A model generated the notes under the pieces. That model searched no databases, had not been told where the DNA came from, and saw only the letters and a program-made list of their open reading frames with translations. Of a stretch of 10,618 nucleotides of DNA, positions 6,226 to 10,618 are shown piece by piece. The stretch is taken from positions 1 through 10,618 of the forward strand of contig CAZUWV010000054.1 in the NCBI GenBank assembly GCA_964624255.1, read 5' to 3'. Every line of letters starts with the position of its first letter. Positions within the stretch are counted from its first letter, which is position 1. Position numbers and translations under genes: made by a program. Origin of the DNA: JAUZQZ01 sp964624255. GTDB lineage: Bacteria > Pseudomonadota > Zetaproteobacteria > Mariprofundales > Mariprofundaceae.

Positions 6226-7575
6226 TCAACGAGTTCGACCTTGCAATAACGGCTGACGCTTTGCAAAAATGCCAACCGTTATTATTATCAAGCTTGCAAT
6301 GTCGGCGCCACCTGCCCAGGCCCATGCCCCGCCCAATGCCCCGAAATAGGTAATCAGAGGAACACTTGCAGCCAGCGTCAATACCACTTGGAACCATGAT
6401 ATCCAAGAAACCTGCTTCTCGCGCCCTGACATGGTCAGATAGGCATAAAACGGTACACTGGCCGCCCAGGGAAGGTAACCCAACAGCAACCAACGAAACG
6501 GCATGACTGCTTCGTTGAAGCTGGGTCCCATAAGCTTCATCAGCTCCGGCGCACCAAACCAGCCCGCAATCACCAATACCGTTGTCATCGTGATCGCGCC
6601 CAATAAACCGAGGGACAACAGTCGCCCAAGTCCGCTGCTGTGACCAGAGTGATACTGCGCGCTGATACGCGGCTGGAGCCAGGCGCCCCAGATCAACCCA
6701 GCCGTCGCACCAAATTGGCCGAGTCGGGCTGCTACTCCAAAATAACCGGCTTGGGTGGCCCCAGCCAGCGCATTGACAATGACCACATCCAGCCGACTCA
6801 GTAACAGCCAAGCTATAGAGAACGTGAGAAAGTGGCGGGCGCTTCGCCGCAGCATCCGTGCGCGTTCTGGCTCTATCGGGAGCTTGAACCGAAACCCCCG
6901 GAAACCGACGGGCTCCGGGACGGAATGCCGTATCCAATGCACTGCGATTATTACCGCCAGTGCAAAGCTTGCCGTTTGTATCAGGAGCACGTACAACGGG
7001 CGTTCCGCACCTAGAGCCAGAAGTAACGCAGCGCCAATCAAAAGGCCACCGTTTTTCCATATCATTCCGACCGCCTGGCTCCGGGCAACCTGGGACAACC
7101 CGGAGAGCACCCCGGCGATGATCGTTGATGCGCCAAATAGCGGGATGATCGCCACTGTGACGATTCGCTCCGGCCAAGTACTGGATGGGGCTCTTGGGCC
7201 TAGCGCAAGCCAGGCCAACGTGATGAGCATTACGACAACAGACAGAATTGCGAAAAACCGCAGCGCCCAACTTCCTAGTGATCGAATCGTCTCGGGTTGT
7301 TGAGTCCGATTTATAGCTGAGATTTCCCGGGTCAACACCGGACCCAATCCATACGCGGCCAGCCCCCCACCGATGAGGGCTACCGATAACAAGGTCATGT
7401 ACAGACCAAACTTCTCCGGCCCCAGCAAGCGAGCGATCAGCAGATTGGCGGCAAATGCCAATGGGATGCCAGCTCCCTGTACCAACATTGAGAACAGGAG
7501 ATCGACAGCCCCTGGCTGGCGTTGCCTGAAGGCATGAAAGCTGGCTGCTGTAGACCAGGTCAAGGCAAGTGCCAC
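6226..7575 (-). CDS. wzx: Wzx-type polysaccharide flippase
   Basis: The 449-residue polytopic protein belongs to the polysaccharide transporter branch of the MOP exporter superfamily and probably flips the undecaprenyl-linked repeat unit to the periplasmic face of the inner membrane. LLIARLLGPEKFGLYMTLLS (45-64) followed by AAYGLGPVLTREIS (73-86) is the characteristic N-terminal signature. About 12 hydrophobic segments follow, in two halves. The second half contains FSIAWLLLSRLDVVIVNALA (252-271) and AGYFGVAARLGQF (276-288), typical of the seventh and eighth helices. The start given is a GTG at 7573-7575, the only start codon after the in-frame TGA; no ribosome binding site is visible. An in-frame ATG 29 codons later would still leave the first membrane helix nearly complete, so the N-terminus is uncertain. 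A 208-base gap separates it from the ligase gene upstream. Confidence 0.87.
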   Translation of the reverse strand: MALALTWSTAASFHAFRQRQPGAVDLLFSMLVQGAGIPLAFAANLLIARLLGPEKFGLYMTLLSVALIGGGLAAYGLGPVLTREISAINRTQQPETIRSLGSWALRFFAILSVVVMLITLAWLALGPRAPSSTWPERIVTVAIIPLFGASTIIAGVLSGLSQVARSQAVGMIWKNGGLLIGAALLLALGAERPLYVLLIQTASFALAVIIAVHWIRHSVPEPVGFRGFRFKLPIEPERARMLRRSARHFLTFSIAWLLLSRLDVVIVNALAGATQAGYFGVAARLGQFGATAGLIWGAWLQPRISAQYHSGHSSGLGRLLSLGLLGAITMTTVLVIAGWFGAPELMKLMGPSFNEAVMPFRWLLLGYLPWAASVPFYAYLTMSGREKQVSWISWFQVVLTLAASVPLITYFGALGGAWAWAGGADIASLIIITVGIFAKRQPLLQGRTR

Positions 7576-7783
7576 GATGAACCAGGCGTGTTGGCGGGGG
7601 GCTCTGATACGAACACGTCATCGATCACGGCCTACTTACCCTTTCACCTGCACCCGATCTGGCGCTTCTACGTCATTGGCACCGATCTCACGTCGCCGTT
7701 CTTCGTTCCAAGCCGACACACGGGGGATCCACGCCGCGCACCACCGGCATAACCCGCTCGCCCTGCGTCGACGGCTACCACAG
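7576..7783 (-). other. Gap between ligase-like gene and flippase, no gene seen
   Basis: The 208 bases are GC-rich and show no convincing coding frame, RNA gene, T-tailed hairpin or strong promoter. The longest minus-strand frames here are about 35 codons with no ribosome binding site. The gap may hold the true upstream part of the flippase leader. Confidence 0.4.
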
Positions 7784-9559
7784 TCAATCATGAACAGGCG
7801 CCTCGACCATGGCCGCCGCCAGCAACGCCGCCGTTACCGTGACGAACCAGGAGAGTACCAACGAATGCACGAACATCGTTTCCGTTAGTGCAAAAACGGC
7901 CATGCCACCCGCAAGTACGGCACCTACCAACGGCCAGGGGTTTCGACGTGGCCGCCGCCCCTCACGGCGCAGGGCGAGCCAAGGACTCAGCAGCACCAGG
8001 ATCAGGGCCAGGAAGCCAAAGATCCCCTGCGTGCCCAGACTGGTGAGATAGTCGCTGTGCGCATGCTGGTAATCCCCCACGATGGGCGCCATCGCGCTCG
8101 CGCCCAGGGCCTCTTCCCCGAGGGGGTGAAAGGCCCCGGTGCCGCCTCCCAGCCAGGGGTGTTGGAGAAACAGCACCCAGGCGGCCCGCCACATCTCCAG
8201 GCGGCCTCCCACTGAGGATTCCGCAAGCGCATAGGCAAAATACCCGTGGGAAACTTGCCGGGGAATGAGCCACAGGTCGGCGTACGCGGGTACATGCACG
8301 TTAAGCGAACCAATCCAGGGATACGACTGAGTCGCACGGTAGGGCCGCCAAACGCGGGCGTCTTCGATTCGGATCCAGGGTCCGCGCCAACCGACGCTGA
8401 ACGAACCCTTACCCCGGGCCAGAATCGCCGCCGATTGGCGTTGTGGCCGAGCGGGCGCATTGCCACGATAAAGGTTTAGCTGGAGCGGCTTTTTTCCGCT
8501 CCCGGCATGGGAGAGATGCAGGGCGTAGCCGCCTTGACACCCGAAAGCATGCACCGCGCTCCGATCCGCGGCCGGCAGGCGCGCAATGGTCACTTGGCCC
8601 GGTCCGCGGACGTGAGAATAGCGCATGAGCGTACGAAGAAAGTCCTTGCGGTCCACGCAGTGCGCGTTGATCGTTTTGGCATTTGCCACGGTGATATAAG
8701 CCGCGAGGTTCTGGCGGGCTTGGTCGATCCGATGGTGGATGGCGGGAATCAGCCAAGCGGCGGCGGCGAGAAATGCGATGCCGGCGATCGAGAGGGCCAA
8801 GCGATGGAAGCGCCGGAACCGGGCGCCGATCGGCGGCAGCCACAGAAAGAGGAGCACCAGGACGGGGATGGCGAGCCAGCCGCCACGGGCGCCGGCAAGT
8901 ACGCCCGCCCCTACCCCGGCGAGCAGTCCTACCGCAGCGCCGGCCCAGGCAATCCCGCGCGAGGCCTTGCCCGCCGGCACTCGCCTTCCCAGGGGCATCA
9001 GGAGAGCTGCGGCGAGGAAGCCCGAGAGGATCGAAAGATCCCCAAAGGTAATGTGGGTTCCGGTAACCCCGTGGGGCGTGGGCGCTGGCCAGGGCTGGTG
9101 CTGAATCAACGCCATGATCAGATCCGCCACCGCGCCGCCAGCGAACGCCCAGCCGATGTGCCGGGCGTTGGGCCGGGCCCAGCGGATGGCCAGATAGACC
9201 GGAATGAAGAGCAGGAAGCGCAGGTCACGCCCGAGGAAGCGAAAGCCGGTATTGGTCTGCGTGCCGAGGAGGTAGCTTGCCATGGCAACGCCGACGGTGG
9301 CGGCAAAGGCGAGCATGACGAGCTTCTCGGTACGGGTGAGTCCGTTAACGAAACCGCGGCGAAACCCCACATAGAGGCCGATGAGGGCGAGCAGGAAGAA
9401 GGCCGTGCTGTAGGCGTAATTAACGGTGAGAGCGAGGGCGAGAAAGGCGTAGGTAAGCCCCAGTATCGTGAAACGAAGTTTTGGGCCGGGCAGCCAGTCG
9501 TGACCGGGCGCTGGGCCGCTCCCCGGCCAACCGATCCAGGCCGCAAGCCGATTACTCAT
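7784..9559 (-). CDS. O-antigen ligase family membrane protein with a large extra periplasmic region
   Basis: The 591-residue inner-membrane protein of the Wzy_C/WaaL superfamily probably transfers or polymerises undecaprenyl-linked glycan in the periplasm. Hydrophobic segments lie near 32-46, 51-65, 79-98, 113-126, 136-151, 174-190, 204-222, 229-241, 255-272, 513-529, 543-559 and 563-585. Signature motifs are LAGARGGWLA (221-230, the S-R-G-like motif), GRLEMWRAAWVLFLQHPWLG (452-471), and YQHAHSDYLTSLGTQGIFGF (497-516) with the conserved His and Asp. Typical ligases are about 400 residues; the excess lies between the helix ending near 272 and Gly452. That stretch has Cys301 and Cys341 and several strand-like runs (YALHLSHAG, LQLNLYRGN, GSFSVGWRGPWIRIEDARVW) that suggest a beta-rich domain. 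The gene is very GC-rich (47 of 60 bases at 8881-8940). The ATG overlaps the stop of a short upstream frame (ATGA) and has no clear ribosome binding site. Ligase versus polymerase cannot be settled here. Confidence 0.8.
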   Translation of the reverse strand: MSNRLAAWIGWPGSGPAPGHDWLPGPKLRFTILGLTYAFLALALTVNYAYSTAFFLLALIGLYVGFRRGFVNGLTRTEKLVMLAFAATVGVAMASYLLGTQTNTGFRFLGRDLRFLLFIPVYLAIRWARPNARHIGWAFAGGAVADLIMALIQHQPWPAPTPHGVTGTHITFGDLSILSGFLAAALLMPLGRRVPAGKASRGIAWAGAAVGLLAGVGAGVLAGARGGWLAIPVLVLLFLWLPPIGARFRRFHRLALSIAGIAFLAAAAWLIPAIHHRIDQARQNLAAYITVANAKTINAHCVDRKDFLRTLMRYSHVRGPGQVTIARLPAADRSAVHAFGCQGGYALHLSHAGSGKKPLQLNLYRGNAPARPQRQSAAILARGKGSFSVGWRGPWIRIEDARVWRPYRATQSYPWIGSLNVHVPAYADLWLIPRQVSHGYFAYALAESSVGGRLEMWRAAWVLFLQHPWLGGGTGAFHPLGEEALGASAMAPIVGDYQHAHSDYLTSLGTQGIFGFLALILVLLSPWLALRREGRRPRRNPWPLVGAVLAGGMAVFALTETMFVHSLVLSWFVTVTAALLAAAMVEAPVHD

Positions 9560-9666
9560 GTTTGGAAGGTGCTTGTCGGCATATACACCGTCTCAAAGCC
9601 GGATTCCAGATGCCACTGCCAGGCGCCATGGGGCCAACCGATCGTTCCCGCGCCTACCAAGTTCAC
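9556..9666 (-). CDS. Short frame whose stop overlaps the ligase start (possible gene remnant)
   Basis: Starting at a GTG (9664-9666), a 36-residue peptide includes the protein-like segment WPHGAWQWHLESGFETVYMP and ends at TGA 9556-9558, overlapping the ligase ATG as ATGA. The frame is open a further 14 codons upstream to a TAA at 9709-9711. The stop/start overlap and the non-random look suggest the 3' end of a gene whose front has been lost or frameshifted. A neighbouring frame (from a GTG near 9733, ending at a TGA around 9665) could supply upstream codons after a one-base shift. I recognise no family, and chance is possible for so short a frame. Confidence 0.25.
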   Translation of the reverse strand: MNLVGAGTIGWPHGAWQWHLESGFETVYMPTSTFQT

Positions 9667-9732
9667 AGGGCGACAGCCGCCGCGCGGCGAAAGGTGACAA
9701 GACTGCGTTTATCGGCAAACTCGGATATCACT

Positions 9733-9867
9733 TTATTCACCTGAGTAAACCTCTGGTATCCAGGTAGAACACAATATGCCGAAAGCAGTGTTCCGGATCT
9801 GTGTATCTGCACACGCCCGGTTGACGATGTGGCGGATCGAGCTGGCGGCCTCCTTTGTCAAGCGCAT
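9733..9867 (-). pseudogene. Possible 5' remnant of an MNT-type nucleotidyltransferase gene
   Basis: From the ATG at 9865-9867 a 44-residue frame begins MRLTKEAASSIRHIVNRACA and continues DTQIRNTAFG. This opening resembles that of small nucleotidyltransferase-domain proteins, such as MNT antitoxins of HEPN/MNT pairs. Those typically begin M-x-L-T followed by a helix and then a D-x-x-V-x-L-F-G-S-R strand. The G-S-R catalytic motif and the D-x-D that should follow are absent, and the frame ends at 9733-9735, so a functional protein is excluded. The match is a by-eye resemblance over about 30 residues; the alternative is chance. The minus-strand frame is also open upstream through the REP array, but only because the repeats have no stops in that frame. 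Confidence 0.22.
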
Positions 9868-9932
9868 GGTACTTATCAGGTTTTTATGGCCTGCTATCTT
9901 AACGCAAAGCGAAGAGGCGGGAATCCAGATGA

Positions 9933-9964
9933 ATTCCGGGTTTTCGTTACGCTGTGCCCGGAAT
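9933..9964. repeat. Inverted repeat with eight-base-pair arms, outside the REP array
   Basis: ATTCCGGG (9933-9940) and CCCGGAAT (9957-9964) are perfect complements around a 16-base loop. It is preceded by GCGGGAATCCAG, a phrase common in dispersed palindromic repeats of proteobacteria. A second, weaker stem (TGGCAT 9973-9978 with ATGCCA 9986-9991) follows at once. It differs in sequence from the REPs at 10006-10459 and may be a separate dispersed repeat family. Confidence 0.4.
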
Positions 9965-9987
9965 GGTGGGCGTGGCATCATTCCCAT

Positions 9988-10005
9988 GCCATCCCGTAGG
10001 TGATT
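9988..10005 (+). repeat. Truncated REP unit at the left edge of the array
   Basis: GCCATCCCGTAGG (9988-10000) matches the spacer plus GTAG(G) head that precedes each direct REP, for example at 10154-10166. The hairpin is missing, and the text jumps directly to the GATT-like bases that precede the first inverted REP. It looks like a unit that lost its palindrome by deletion. Confidence 0.5.
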
Positions 10006-10459
10006 GGTGGAACCGCTTTGCTTGTTCCACCCTACAGGGTGTTTGGTTGCGGTCCCGTAGGGTGGGTCAAGCGCAGCGGACCCACCATATGACGCAACGC
10101 TCAGAGGATCGGTGGAACCGCTTTGCTTGTTCCACCCTACCTGGTGTTGGGTTGCCATCCCGTAGGGTGGGTCAAGCGTAGCGGACCCACCGCATAACGA
10201 AACGCTCGGGGGGGCTTGGTGGAACCGCTTTGCTTGTTCCACCCTACTTGGTGTTTGGTTGCGGTCCCGTAGGGTGGGTCAAGCGCGGCGGACCCACCAT
10301 ATAACGCAACACTCGGGGGGGTCGGTGGAACCGCTTTGCTTGTTCCACCCTACCTGATGTTTGGTTGCGCTCCCGTAGGGTGGGTCAAGCGTAGCGGACC
10401 CACCACATAATGAAACGCCCGGGATGATTGGTGGAACCGCTTTGCTTGTTCCACCCTAC
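10006..10459. repeat. BIME-like array of alternating REP palindromes (five inverted, four direct)
   Basis: Direct REPs have a GTAG head and a 26-base hairpin, GGTGGGTC-loop-GACCCACC. The hairpins are at 10061-10086, 10166-10191, 10273-10298 and 10379-10404, with GTAG in the four bases before each. Inverted REPs are the 26-base hairpins GGTGGAAC-loop-GTTCCACC at 10006-10031, 10111-10136, 10218-10243, 10324-10349 and 10430-10455, each followed by CTAC, the complement of GTAG. The spacing between like units is 105, 107, 106 and 106 bases. Inverted-to-direct spacers are 21 bases; direct-to-inverted spacers are 24-26. All five inverted units are identical; direct units vary only in the loop (AAGCGCAGCG, AAGCGTAGCG, AAGCGCGGCG). 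A GTAG tetranucleotide 5' of a stem-loop is the mark of REPs mobilised by RAYT (REP-associated TnpA-like Y1) transposases. No RAYT gene is in the window. The array lies upstream of the polysaccharide operon in a gene-free stretch. Confidence 0.9.
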
Positions 10460-10618
10460 AGGGTGTTTGGTTGCCGTCCGTTTCGGATGATTGGCGCAAA
10501 CGCTGATCGCCGGCTAACCATGCTCATGGGGACTTGGCCGGATTGCCCCTGTCCGTGGATGAGCCATTTGCGTTCGATCCGAGGCTGCTCAACAGTGGGC
10601 TAAAACCTATTCATCGAA
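10460..10618. other. Right flank: truncated REP spacer, then no recognised feature
   Basis: The first 21 bases (10460-10480) match the inverted-to-direct spacer of the array, but the direct REP that should follow is missing. A GGATGATTGG at 10485-10494 echoes the bases before the inverted REP at 10430, as if another palindrome had been deleted. From about 10495 to the window end I see no supported gene, hairpin or promoter. An open plus-strand frame without a start codon runs to the edge (from about 10508), too short to call. Confidence 0.4.

Noticed and set aside
6056..7621. A 521-codon minus-strand frame overlapping the flippase gene
   Set aside because: It is rich in Cys, Arg, Ser and Trp with no membrane or enzyme motifs, and it overlaps a clear flippase. 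Only its last 33 codons (6056-6154), beyond the flippase, have an independent start signal.
8507..9697. A 396-codon plus-strand frame antisense to the ligase gene
   Set aside because: It is dominated by Gly, Glu, Arg and Pro, as expected opposite a very GC-rich membrane protein gene, and it has no recognisable domain.
9733..10242. A long minus-strand frame running through the REP array
   Set aside because: The array part translates as repeats of the palindromes. It is open only because the units lack stops in that frame.
10006..10459. CRISPR array
   Set aside because: The units alternate orientation, are palindromic over their whole length, and the spacers are near-identical copies rather than unique sequences. 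These are features of REP/BIME arrays.
10508..10618. Open plus-strand frame at the right edge with a protein-like phrase
   Set aside because: It has no start codon, is about 36 codons long, and shows no recognised family; the evidence is too thin for a gene call.

Overview
The window is most likely from a gammaproteobacterium (or a close relative). The evidence is the mix of GC-rich housekeeping-like codon use, the Wzx/Wzy-type surface-polysaccharide genes, and a block of GTAG-headed REP palindromes, a type common in gamma- and betaproteobacteria. I cannot name the genus. About 9.3 kb holds seven sizeable genes, all on the minus strand, so transcription runs from right to left.

In transcription order the genes are: a large O-antigen ligase/polymerase-like membrane protein (7784-9559); a Wzx-type flippase (6226-7575); an AT-rich protein of uncertain family, probably a glycosyltransferase (5340-6053), preceded by a 32-codon ORF with the clearest ribosome binding site I found (6056-6154); a GT4-like glycosyltransferase (4071-5288); a second polytopic polymerase/ligase-like protein (2692-4074); a sulfotransferase (1402-2511); and a second GT-B glycosyltransferase (245-1402). 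Overlapping stop/start pairs (ATGA at 4071-4074, a one-base overlap at 1402) point to co-transcription and translational coupling. An AT-rich 180-base gap before the sulfotransferase may hold an internal promoter.

Together the genes fit a Wzx/Wzy-dependent pathway for a cell-surface polysaccharide (O-antigen, capsule or exopolysaccharide). Glycosyltransferases build a lipid-linked repeat unit in the cytoplasm, the sulfotransferase probably sulfates it, Wzx flips it, and the two polytopic proteins polymerise it and/or ligate it to an acceptor. Base composition is patchy. Parts of the ligase gene are near 78% GC and parts of the 5340-6053 gene near 37% (single 60-base lines counted by hand), as expected for a locus assembled by horizontal exchange.

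Upstream of the cluster (9560-10618) there is no intact gene. This stretch has a short reading frame whose stop overlaps the ligase start, a possible remnant of an MNT-type nucleotidyltransferase gene, an isolated inverted repeat, and a BIME-like array at 10006-10459. The array alternates five inverted and four direct REP palindromes at about 106-base spacing. The two REP types have different stem sequences with compensating changes. The left edge (1-244) has a possible insertion-sequence end and an open frame with no start codon that runs off the window.
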